Below, in pieces: positions 56,582 through 64,000 of a stretch of 64,000 bases of DNA (the first letter of the stretch is position 1; every line of letters begins with the position of its first letter). The translations under genes and the position numbers were made by a program. The notes beneath the pieces are model-generated. The model did no database searches. It was not told where the DNA came from and saw only the letters and a list, made by a program, of their open reading frames with translations. The stretch is from positions 124,001 through 188,000 of the forward strand of contig NZ_RQVT01000050.1 in the NCBI RefSeq assembly GCF_004010055.1, read 5' to 3'. Source of the stretch: Psychroflexus aestuariivivens. GTDB taxonomy: Bacteria > Bacteroidota > Bacteroidia > Flavobacteriales > Flavobacteriaceae.

Positions 56582-56614
56582 AATAAAAAAGGCCTGTACA
56601 TAGTACAAGCCTTT
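56582..56614 (-). terminator. Intrinsic terminator of the T9SS glycan-binding gene
   Basis: On the minus strand AAAGGCTTGTAC pairs with GTACAGGCCTTT (one G-T pair), followed by TTTATTA. It separates that gene from lacI. Confidence 0.75.
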
Positions 56615-56635
56615 ACAAAATTTATAATAAAACTT

Positions 56636-58243
56636 TTATTTTTTAATTAATCTAATTGTTTGCAAACTCTTAGTATCACTTTCAATCTTAGCAAAATAAA
56701 CTCCCGACGACAATCCTTCAGAAGAAATTGTAGCTTGATTTGCGTCAACCTTCTGTTCAGATACTAGCTTACCCATTACATTATAAACTTGAATTTTAGA
56801 AATATTTACATTTGTTTCTATATTCCAAACATCAGTTGTAGGGTTTGGGTATGTAGTAAGCTCAGCTTTTGTAAAAGTTGCATTACTTAAAGTACCACCT
56901 GATAAAAAGAAGTTGTCATAGTATGTATTGTTTTTCATTGGACCCGTAGGAATAGTAACTACCAATTCATCTAAGTTATCAAAGGCTGATAAGTCTACAG
57001 GAATTTCAGCTGAAACCCATTGTCCTGTAACTATGGCAGGAGTTGATCCTCCTGTTAGAGTAATACTTAAAAAAGTGTCATCTGCCGGGTCTCCATTCCC
57101 TTGTGTTTCATTAAATTTTAGGTCAATTACAGCACCTGTTAAATCTGTACCATCATTTACCCAAAAGTCAAAATGTAAAGTCGTAAAACTTGTAACGTCT
57201 AAAGTATTTTGTAATAGAATACCTTGACATGCATTGTTATTCCATTGTAACAAGTTATCTCCGTTAATATCTAATTCAGTAAACGAGTTGGGGCCACAAA
57301 ATTCAGCATCAAAATTTGTAAAAGGTTCTTGGGAATAAGCGTCGCTATAAAAGTTAACTACATTTTCATCATCTCTTTCTGCTGGTGTTGGAGCAGCTGA
57401 TGTAGGACCAACAAATTCATAAGAAATAGTGTACGTTTCAGTAGTCACGCCATCTTCTGCAGTAACTACGATTGTTGCGTTACCTGGCACAGCAGCAGCA
57501 TCTGTAATAACTGTTGTTGCATTTGTATTAGTAGGCACAGCAAGGGTAATTTCAGGTACAGAAGTAGAAGTTGAAGGTACGCCAAAATCATACTCAGTAG
57601 TTCCTGGCGCAAAACCTGGTAAAGCTGCATTATCAATTTCAATTGAAGATAAGGTAGCATCAGTCGTAGGATCTACAGCTTCTTTCCAGAAGTATAGATT
57701 ATCGATGTAAAAATCGCCTCTTGGACCATCTGCACCCCAACCTTGCTTTTCTGATTTAAATTGGAAAACATTATCCCAAGTCATCCCTGTAAAATTAGCT
57801 TTGGGGATGTCTATACTCGTCCATTGGCCACCTGTTACTGGAACATTAACTAAGGCCTCAGTAACTCCACCACCATTAATTGGGGTAATTTGAAAGACAT
57901 CATCTATTGGTGACCATACATCGACGTGTAAAAACTCCATCGCAGCAGCATTTTGGTTAGAGCCTAACACCATTCCTTGGTATGATAAATCTTCGTAAAA
58001 AAGAACTTCATTTCCACTTACATCAACAAACACAGGTGCGACATAAGCACCTGGTTGACCCCAGAAAGGAGCATAATCAGTACCTGCTACATCTGTATAA
58101 GGATTACCATCGTTTCCTCCACCGTAAATTGAAATGACATCACTTGCATCTCTAGCAGGAGGTGTGCCTGGGTTTGTTGTTGGTTGTGCATAAGTTAATG
58201 CGACAAGAAACATCATTAAAAAAGTTGTAATTTTTTTCATCAT
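56636..58243 (-). CDS. T9SS-sorted putative glycan-binding protein with duplicated module
   Basis: The 535-residue protein has a signal peptide (1-19), module A at 24-188, a cadherin-like beta-sandwich at about 192-278 (LSSIEIDN and FAPGTTEYDF), module B at 283-448 and a T9SS sorting domain at 462-535 (TTYPNPTTDVWNIE). Modules A and B share an aPTP-AxRD start, a V(I/N)xxY/FxDAY-like patch, SYQGMVLG/ACQGILLQ, an HxDxWSP/HFDFWVND segment, a GQW-S-(D/E)IP strand and a final YxDN(L/F)(Y/F)F. This is the look of a non-catalytic carbohydrate-binding module. With GH17 and GH30 genes beside it, beta-glucan capture at the surface is the likely role; this is inference. Confidence 0.75.
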   Translation of the reverse strand: MMKKITTFLMMFLVALTYAQPTTNPGTPPARDASDVISIYGGGNDGNPYTDVAGTDYAPFWGQPGAYVAPVFVDVSGNEVLFYEDLSYQGMVLGSNQNAAAMEFLHVDVWSPIDDVFQITPINGGGVTEALVNVPVTGGQWTSIDIPKANFTGMTWDNVFQFKSEKQGWGADGPRGDFYIDNLYFWKEAVDPTTDATLSSIEIDNAALPGFAPGTTEYDFGVPSTSTSVPEITLAVPTNTNATTVITDAAAVPGNATIVVTAEDGVTTETYTISYEFVGPTSAAPTPAERDDENVVNFYSDAYSQEPFTNFDAEFCGPNSFTELDINGDNLLQWNNNACQGILLQNTLDVTSFTTLHFDFWVNDGTDLTGAVIDLKFNETQGNGDPADDTFLSITLTGGSTPAIVTGQWVSAEIPVDLSAFDNLDELVVTIPTGPMKNNTYYDNFFLSGGTLSNATFTKAELTTYPNPTTDVWNIETNVNISKIQVYNVMGKLVSEQKVDANQATISSEGLSSGVYFAKIESDTKSLQTIRLIKK

Positions 58244-58456
58244 ATTAAATTTTTAGTTATTAAATTATTAATTATATAAATATAAGTATATTTTTTGACG
58301 ATTTAATAATTCCATACACAACAAAAATCATACAAGTTTTATTAAACTTTACTTTTTATTTGTAGTAAAGAAACCTTGTCATTTGAAGGGTTTAAAAGCT
58401 TAATTTTTAAGATTGTATGGCTGATGTATAGTTTCTTAGTCGTCCTGTATAAATAT

Positions 58457-59374
58457 TTAGTATTTTATTTTTTCATGTTTATCCCAAATTCCCCAATAAG
58501 CACCAACAATTCCTTCGTCTCCTACTTTCCAAGATTCATCAAAAGAAGAGAAATAGAAACTTTCGATTCCTGCTTTTTCACACCACAATTGAGTATTGAT
58601 AAAATATTTGAGTGCATTTTCATAAGATGGCTTGGCAGCACCCAAATTTTCTCCTTTACTCGGCCAACCCGTTTCAGTAATTATTACTTTCTTTCCTTTT
58701 GCTGCAGATAAGACTTGACCATACATCTGCTGCATATGTGTGAGAGAATAGTCGTGATGACAACTTTCCCAAAATGGATAGCAATTGGTTAAAATCACAT
58801 CACACATTTCTGTTAAATCAGGATGAACAGTAAATTCATAATAAGCATCAACATAGCTTACAGGAATATTCGATGGAATTGAACTTTTCACCTCAAGTAG
58901 ATGTTCTTTCAATTCTTCTAATGGAATGTCATTTCTGTAAAGAACTTCATTTCCAACAGCGGCAATATCAACTAAGCCCTTATTTGATAGGTCTATCAAG
59001 GCGTCTAGTTCTTGACGGTTTTTTTCTTTATCATCGCTAATCCAAGCACCTACTAGTGTCTTGATACCTAATTCTTTGGCAACTTTGGGTACAAATTCAT
59101 TACCTTCAATACAGGAAAAAGAACGCACCCACTTAACGTGAGGCTTCAAAATAGTCAGTCGTCTTCTAACTTGTTCCTCAGTAATATTATCTCCAGGCTC
59201 TTGACCGTCCTCGTACATACTAAAACAGATACCATGTATCCCTTTCTTCATAATTGAATTGAACAAATCATGGAGTTCTTCAGAAGAAACTTCTGGCACA
59301 AAATCTAAATTTTGAATTGAAGCCAGAAATTGTTCTTGCTGTTTCGTTAATTCGTGTTCTTTTCTATAAGTCAT
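58457..59374 (-). CDS. Cytoplasmic GH17 glucan hydrolase
   Basis: The 305-residue protein is a single GH17 (beta-1,3-glucanase fold) domain without signal peptide. The family acid/base glutamate is E143 in AAVGNEVL and the nucleophile E234 in IITETGWPS; the conserved C-terminal SSFDESWK and YWGIWDKHEK are present. GH17 enzymes cut or transfer beta-1,3-glucans. Lacking an export signal, it should act on imported oligosaccharides. It starts 2 bases after the fused transporter-GH17 gene and looks like a paralog of its GH17 half. The 213-base gap downstream has no clear terminator. Confidence 0.88.
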   Translation of the reverse strand: MTYRKEHELTKQQEQFLASIQNLDFVPEVSSEELHDLFNSIMKKGIHGICFSMYEDGQEPGDNITEEQVRRRLTILKPHVKWVRSFSCIEGNEFVPKVAKELGIKTLVGAWISDDKEKNRQELDALIDLSNKGLVDIAAVGNEVLYRNDIPLEELKEHLLEVKSSIPSNIPVSYVDAYYEFTVHPDLTEMCDVILTNCYPFWESCHHDYSLTHMQQMYGQVLSAAKGKKVIITETGWPSKGENLGAAKPSYENALKYFINTQLWCEKAGIESFYFSSFDESWKVGDEGIVGAYWGIWDKHEKIKY

Positions 59375-59376
59375 AG

Positions 59377-61869
59377 TTAGTTATATTTAAGTTTTTCATG
59401 TTTATCCCATATTCCCCAGCGTTGGCCTACATCACCTTCGTGACGTGCTTTCCAAGATTCATCGAATGATGAGAAATAAAATAATTTTATGTTTTCTTGT
59501 TGAATCCAATTGCTTACATTGATAAAGTATTTCATAGCATTGATATTGCTTGGAACTGCTTTCTCATTGACTTCTCCCTGACTAGGCCATCCAGTCTCAG
59601 CAATTATGATTTGTTTACCTTTTGCTTTAGATTCAATTAAAGCATACATTTCGCGTAAATAGGCTGTTGAAATTTCTATATCTGCACCCTCCCAAAACGG
59701 ATAGCAATTGATTAAAATTACATCACAAGCATCTATTAGTAATGGATGTTCGTTATACAAATAGTAGGCGTCGACATAGCCTATTTGAATATTTGGTAAA
59801 GCCTTTTTAACTTCCTGAATATAATCTAGTAAATCTTTTTCTGAAAGCTCCTCTCTAAGTAGAACCTCATTCCCTACCACGGCAATATCCACATGACCTG
59901 CTTTACCTAGTTCTATTAATTTATTAATTTCTTTACGGTTCTGGGTTTTATCCTCGCTTATCCATGCGCCAACCATAGTTTTCAACCCATTTTGTTTCGC
60001 TATTTTAGGAATGTGCTCATTTCCTCCTGTACACGAAAAAGATCGTAGCCATTTTGTGTAAGGTTTTATTATTTCGATACGTCTTATGATTTGTTCTTTG
60101 GTGAGAATGTCATCTATATCCTGTTCGTCTGTATAAGGGCTAAAACATAGTCCATGCATTCCTTTATTAAGATTTGAAGAGAAAAGTTCCTGAATGTTAT
60201 CCATTGTTTTTGATGAATAATCTAAATCGTACTTATAATCTGGAACTATTTCAGAAGAAATTAAAGAATGTAAACTTTTAGTACCAAAAGAAGAACTCGT
60301 TCCTTTAGGCAAAGCTTTTCTTTTCTTTAGCTCATTACCAATTTCTCTCACTCTTTTTTCATCTAACCTATAACCCCACATAACTAAAAAAGCAATGGCA
60401 GCTGTTGATGCTGGCACAATAATATCAGCAATCCTAAGGTTATTCATGGTTTCTATGGTTTGAATGTCAGAATCGGGATTGAATCCCACTATACTTAGAA
60501 TAACACCGCCAAGGACAAGCGCAATAGATTGACCAAGTTTGACCATTAGCCAGTATATCGCACCAAAGGTTCCTTCTTTTCGAGGTGAGCCATTTTCTAA
60601 TTCATCTAAATCACAAACATCTGCAGTCATCGACATCATTAGAGTAAATAAGCCACCCATTCCGAATGCAAATAAAGGTATCGGTAAGAAAATTAGCCAT
60701 GGAACTCCATTTTCTACATTAATAGTAAACCACGATGCACCAATACTGTCTAAGTATGGGTTAAGAAAGTTAAAAACTGCTCCAAGTCCTTCTGTTAAAC
60801 CTTCACCTAAAGCGGTTTCGTTAAATTTTGCATTTAATTCTACATCAAAACCCCACCATTTGAGAATATAGCCTACTATAGATAAAAATGTAGAAAGTAA
60901 AAACGCATTTCGTTTGCCAATTTTAGTTGCAATTTTTGATATGATAGGAATTACAATAAAAGCGGTTATAATAGCATTGATGGTATTAAACCAAGCTGGC
61001 CAAGTTCCTGCCAAATCATAACTACCATTATACATATAAAACACGATGATGAATACTCCAAAAGCAGCTACCAACTGAAAGCCATTGAAGACTAAAAATG
61101 TAGCACCACAGAGCTTCATAAATGGCTTATTTTTGGAAACTTGTACAATTCCTTCAATAAGTTTTTTTATGTTTTTAGCCAATGTTTTAAAACTAATCCT
61201 CTCCCGATCTTCCATATTGCCAGCATCCATTCCTTTGCAAAATAGAGCAGGCAATAGCCCAAAAACAATAGTCATGGCTCCTACGATAAAGGCCATAGTC
61301 CTGACACCTTCAGGTTTTGTACTAAAGGTTTCTGAGTCTGGAATTATAACATAAAGCCAAGGCACTATCATCCAAGCGATTTGCCCCATGGTATTTGAAA
61401 AGGCCATCAATCTAGTGCGTTCATGATAATCCGGAGTCATTTCATAACCCAAACCGACAAGCGGGGTAGCAAACATTGTATTACCTATCAGAAATAAAAG
61501 CTGAAGAATCATAACATGCCAAATGATATAAGACTGAGAAGCATTATCATCGATTTGCCACATCAAGAAGAAAAGTATACCACTTAAAATAGAACCAAAG
61601 AATATATAAGGTCTCCTTCTTCCCCACCTGGATTTAGTATTATCTGTAATAAAACCCATGATTGGGTCAGTAAATGCATCAAAAATTCTTGGCAACCCTC
61701 CTAACAACCCAGCCCATAAAGGATCCACTCCCCAAGCAGTTAATAAGAAAAACTGAATAAAGACTCCTAAAGTACCAGGTAATACATTTAGAATAAAATG
61801 TCCAGCTCCAAAAGCTGCTTTTTGACCTACAGGTACTTTAAAATCTTCGGGAGTTTTAATTTCAGACAT
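59377..61869 (-). CDS. MFS (GPH-type) sugar symporter fused to a GH17 domain
   Basis: An 830-residue two-part protein. Residues about 15-505 form a twelve-helix glycoside-pentoside-hexuronide symporter, with the loop motif DNTKSRWGRRRPYIF and ADVCDLDELENG region typical of GPH carriers. A linker of about 40 residues (EKRVREIGNELKKRK, serine-rich) leads to a GH17 domain at about 545-830, with E668 in VVGNEVL and E758 in IIAETGWPS and the closing GIWDKHEK. GPH carriers keep both ends in the cytoplasm, so the hydrolase would sit at the cytoplasmic mouth of the importer. The reading frame is continuous with no stop. It is 11 bases after the GH30 gene and 2 before the free GH17 gene. Confidence 0.85.
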   Translation of the reverse strand: MSEIKTPEDFKVPVGQKAAFGAGHFILNVLPGTLGVFIQFFLLTAWGVDPLWAGLLGGLPRIFDAFTDPIMGFITDNTKSRWGRRRPYIFFGSILSGILFFLMWQIDDNASQSYIIWHVMILQLLFLIGNTMFATPLVGLGYEMTPDYHERTRLMAFSNTMGQIAWMIVPWLYVIIPDSETFSTKPEGVRTMAFIVGAMTIVFGLLPALFCKGMDAGNMEDRERISFKTLAKNIKKLIEGIVQVSKNKPFMKLCGATFLVFNGFQLVAAFGVFIIVFYMYNGSYDLAGTWPAWFNTINAIITAFIVIPIISKIATKIGKRNAFLLSTFLSIVGYILKWWGFDVELNAKFNETALGEGLTEGLGAVFNFLNPYLDSIGASWFTINVENGVPWLIFLPIPLFAFGMGGLFTLMMSMTADVCDLDELENGSPRKEGTFGAIYWLMVKLGQSIALVLGGVILSIVGFNPDSDIQTIETMNNLRIADIIVPASTAAIAFLVMWGYRLDEKRVREIGNELKKRKALPKGTSSSFGTKSLHSLISSEIVPDYKYDLDYSSKTMDNIQELFSSNLNKGMHGLCFSPYTDEQDIDDILTKEQIIRRIEIIKPYTKWLRSFSCTGGNEHIPKIAKQNGLKTMVGAWISEDKTQNRKEINKLIELGKAGHVDIAVVGNEVLLREELSEKDLLDYIQEVKKALPNIQIGYVDAYYLYNEHPLLIDACDVILINCYPFWEGADIEISTAYLREMYALIESKAKGKQIIIAETGWPSQGEVNEKAVPSNINAMKYFINVSNWIQQENIKLFYFSSFDESWKARHEGDVGQRWGIWDKHEKLKYN

Positions 61870-61880
61870 GGGAGTAAGAA

Positions 61881-63380
61881 TTAGTTAGTGATTGTAATAC
61901 TTTGAATAGCTTGTGGGCTAATTGAAATTGTTTCTTTAGCACCATTCAAATTAAGATCGAATATTTTTTCTTCTTCTGAAGGATTAAATACAATCACAAC
62001 ATGACTTCCGTCCGGATTGGTTGCTGCACTTACTTGTAAATCTTTATCTGTTGATTCAAAATCTATGCGTTTTGCTCCTGGTCTAATGTATTTACTAAAA
62101 TGTGCCATGGTGTAATATAATGGTGTAAAGTAAACTTCATCCTGGTCCGGATCTACGATAACAGGTGCAACACACCAGTTTTCGAACCAGTTTGGTCCAC
62201 CTTGACGGTTCAGAACCATGTTCCAATCTACCCAACCGTCTACCCAGTTGTTCATACAGCCGATAATATCTCTGGCATAGCGATAAACTGGACGGTATTT
62301 TGGATGTAAGTGTTTTTGATCTTCTGGAGCCCAATCCCAACCCCAGTCAGTGGCTTCTTTTTGCCAGTACCAATCATCATTTTGCCATTTAGGGACTTCA
62401 GCATCTACACATGCTTCTGTCTGAATCAAATATTTGTCTGGTGCTTTTTGGTGAGCATACTGCAGGGCTTCTTCAAAAACCTTAAAAGTACTTTCATACC
62501 AATGTATTGCAGTACCATCGTAATATTTTGCATTTGCCTCATTTTTATACATTACATCTACCCATTCCTTTATGCCTTCTCTGTTCTGATCATAGCCAAG
62601 TATTTTCAAATCTCCTTTCCCGTCTTTTTCCAGTTGAGGACCGAGATGCTCTCTCACAAATTCAGTCATTTCTTCTGGTGTATAATGCATGCTTTCCCAG
62701 TTATTACCATTTCCGTGTGGCTCATTTTCTACCGTAAAGCCCCATATATCAATACCTTCAGATTTGTATGCATCAGCATATTTTGAAAAGAAAAGTGCCC
62801 AAGTATCGTAATATTCTGGCTTTAACTTTCCTCCAACCCAATCGTTATTGGTTTTCATCCATGGCGGAGCTGTCCAAGGTGAAGCTATAATATTGAAGCC
62901 TTCAGACGAAGTCGACATAGCATCTTTAATCATAGGAATAATGTCATCTTTATCCTCTTCAATTGAAAAATTATTTAATAAAGTATCTCCTTCTACTGGA
63001 GCGTATGAATATTGACTTAAAGAAAAATCACTAGAATTCATATGAGTTCTAGTTAATGAATATCTAGCTCCACTATCAGCAAAATAAGCATCAATAATTT
63101 TCTTACGATTTTCCGTACCCAATTGGTTTAACAAATAAGCTGAAGATTCAGTAAAAGAGCCACCAAAACCAGTAAAAGTTTGAAAGGTTTTCTTAGGATT
63201 TAGTGTAATTTTCGAAGTTGCTTCCTCCTTACTGAGTGAATCTAGCTTTGTAAGTTTATGACCACTTCTTGAAGTTTCTACAACTTCTAAATCTAAACTT
63301 TTTTCTTCTTTTATCTCTGCACAAGAACTAACCAGCATAAGCGCAAATAAATTTATAGATAAAATTTTCAAATTTTTCAT
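61881..63380 (-). CDS. GH30 glucosidase lipoprotein
   Basis: The 499-residue protein is a predicted lipoprotein: MKNLKILSINLFALMLVSSC with the lipobox cysteine C20, followed by acidic AEIKEE, a pattern that in Bacteroidetes can send lipoproteins to the cell surface. The GH30 TIM barrel has acid/base E220 in TVENEPHG and nucleophile E322 in QTEACVD, followed by a beta-sandwich domain. GH30 includes beta-glucosylceramidase and beta-1,6-glucanase activities; beside GH17 genes a beta-1,6 debranching role on laminarin is likely, as shown for some Formosa GH30 enzymes. It precedes the fused transporter gene by 11 bases. Confidence 0.88.
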   Translation of the reverse strand: MKNLKILSINLFALMLVSSCAEIKEEKSLDLEVVETSRSGHKLTKLDSLSKEEATSKITLNPKKTFQTFTGFGGSFTESSAYLLNQLGTENRKKIIDAYFADSGARYSLTRTHMNSSDFSLSQYSYAPVEGDTLLNNFSIEEDKDDIIPMIKDAMSTSSEGFNIIASPWTAPPWMKTNNDWVGGKLKPEYYDTWALFFSKYADAYKSEGIDIWGFTVENEPHGNGNNWESMHYTPEEMTEFVREHLGPQLEKDGKGDLKILGYDQNREGIKEWVDVMYKNEANAKYYDGTAIHWYESTFKVFEEALQYAHQKAPDKYLIQTEACVDAEVPKWQNDDWYWQKEATDWGWDWAPEDQKHLHPKYRPVYRYARDIIGCMNNWVDGWVDWNMVLNRQGGPNWFENWCVAPVIVDPDQDEVYFTPLYYTMAHFSKYIRPGAKRIDFESTDKDLQVSAATNPDGSHVVIVFNPSEEEKIFDLNLNGAKETISISPQAIQSITITN

Positions 63381-63402
63381 AAAATCGGTATTTCATAGTT
63401 AA

Positions 63403-64000
63403 CTAATGATTGAGCATTATTTCATTTTTAACTGGAGGAATATGCACATCCAGAAGTAGGTCTTCTAATTTTCCATCGTAGGTTTTTGTAATTTCATTTT
63501 TGTCACGCTTTAGATTTTCAAAGGTTTTTTTATCTACAGCATCCCATAATGCATATTTTGCTTTTCCATCTACGGTGAATAATCCAAAGTAATTTTCTGA
63601 TCCATTAGGATATTCAGCGTCTTTCCAAGGCTCATCAAAAGCTTCGAAATAGAAACATTTTGTTTTATTTTTTGTAGCCCATTCTCTCATTTTGTGATAG
63701 TATAAGGCTTGTTTGTATTCGTCTGTGGCTTTAGATCCTGCTGGACCATAATGCCTGTCGGAAAAACTGGCCCATCCGGTTTCACCTATATGAATTGGTT
63801 TTTTAATCCCTAAAGATTTCACATAGCTCGCCACACTATCATATTGTGATACTGCATAAGTTAATGATCTATTCATAACTTTATCGAGTTTTTCTGTATT
63901 GCTGAGCTTTTTTTCTTTTGGAAGAACTCCCCAAAATACAGGGTTATAATGCGTATCATGCATTGGATAAGTATGAATAGAAAGATAATCAACTGTTTCA
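63403..64000 (-). CDS. GH17 glucanase (5' end beyond window)
   Basis: The C-terminal 199 codons of a GH17 protein; the frame stays open to the right edge and reads YLSIHTYPMHDTHYNPVFW there, so the true start lies outside. The nucleophile is in HIGETGWASFSD, and the family block EAFDEPWKDA follows. It differs from the two paralogs further on: the motif is GETGWAS and the end continues with a charged tail (HIPPVKNEIMLNH). A signal peptide cannot be checked. It is 22 bases from the GH30 start, so first of the visible operon genes. It is plausibly the extracellular endo-glucanase of the locus. Confidence 0.85.
   Translation of the reverse strand, partial: ETVDYLSIHTYPMHDTHYNPVFWGVLPKEKKLSNTEKLDKVMNRSLTYAVSQYDSVASYVKSLGIKKPIHIGETGWASFSDRHYGPAGSKATDEYKQALYYHKMREWATKNKTKCFYFEAFDEPWKDAEYPNGSENYFGLFTVDGKAKYALWDAVDKKTFENLKRDKNEITKTYDGKLEDLLLDVHIPPVKNEIMLNH

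Noticed and set aside
58334-58349. AAGTTT/AAACTT inverted repeat upstream of the T9SS glycan-binding gene as an operator
   Set aside because: Six-base AT-rich arms without CpG do not resemble the site over lacI; left as possible but unsupported.
58394-58403. AAAAGCTTAA shared with 56497-56506 upstream of lacI as a common regulator site
   Set aside because: A 10-base AT-rich match is expected by chance in this window, and it lacks the central CpG of a LacI site; it also occurs inside the permease gene.
62310-62786. A 158-codon hydrophobic plus-strand frame opposite the GH30 gene
   Set aside because: The apparent membrane segments come from reverse-reading acidic and polar codons of GH30; catalytic motifs prove the other strand.

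Overview
The window is AT-rich DNA from a member of the Bacteroidota, most likely a marine Flavobacteriaceae. Supporting signs are type IX secretion (T9SS) sorting domains, a PorZ-like gene beside recO, Flavobacteria-restricted families (DUF4254, DUF6427, DUF6341, IPExxxVDY, DUF6090) and promoters of the Bacteroidetes form (TTG, about 19 bases, TANNTTTG) without clear Shine-Dalgarno sequences. I saw no rRNA, tRNA, CRISPR array, insertion sequence or phage gene.

Positions 1-50,400 are mostly core chromosome. Left part: a partial LysE exporter, recJ and an AddB-like nuclease; ompA with calcium-binding repeats; kbl; an AddA-like helicase-nuclease; Mn-type superoxide dismutase; a glycosyltransferase 9/DUF4254/DUF6427 group; purD; pdeM; an HD hydrolase; plsC; a bacilliredoxin; a DjlA-like co-chaperone; recO-porZ; gdhA; a secreted phosphatase/nuclease-fold protein; an amino-acid permease and a dodecin. 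A gene-poor gap of about 0.5 kb and a frameshifted DUF6090 gene follow (27.1-28.7 kb).

Middle part: RNase H and purN, then the acpP-fabF-rnc cluster, IPExxxVDY-pyk, rsmI, a low-complexity acidic protein, tdk-alr, uvrC with a patatin/beta-barrel protein, the tyrosine-degradation pair hmgA-hppD, a heavy-metal-domain/MauE membrane protein, an exonuclease, a double ABC ATPase, dinB and a CBS protein. A complete intrinsic terminator is embedded in the first codons of rnc.

Positions 50,448-64,000 are accessory and read entirely on the minus strand. They hold a 1647-residue T9SS surface protein with an internal duplication, a LacI-type regulator with a near-palindromic site in its own promoter, a T9SS protein with a duplicated putative glycan-binding module, a cytoplasmic GH17, an MFS transporter fused to a second GH17 domain, a GH30 lipoprotein and a third GH17 cut by the right edge. 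I read this as a beta-1,3/1,6-glucan (laminarin-type) utilisation locus: outside enzymes debranch and cut the glucan, an inner-membrane symporter imports oligosaccharides, and GH17 domains on and near the symporter cleave them in the cytoplasm. The transporter-hydrolase fusion is the most unusual item. No SusC/SusD pair is visible and it may lie beyond the right edge.
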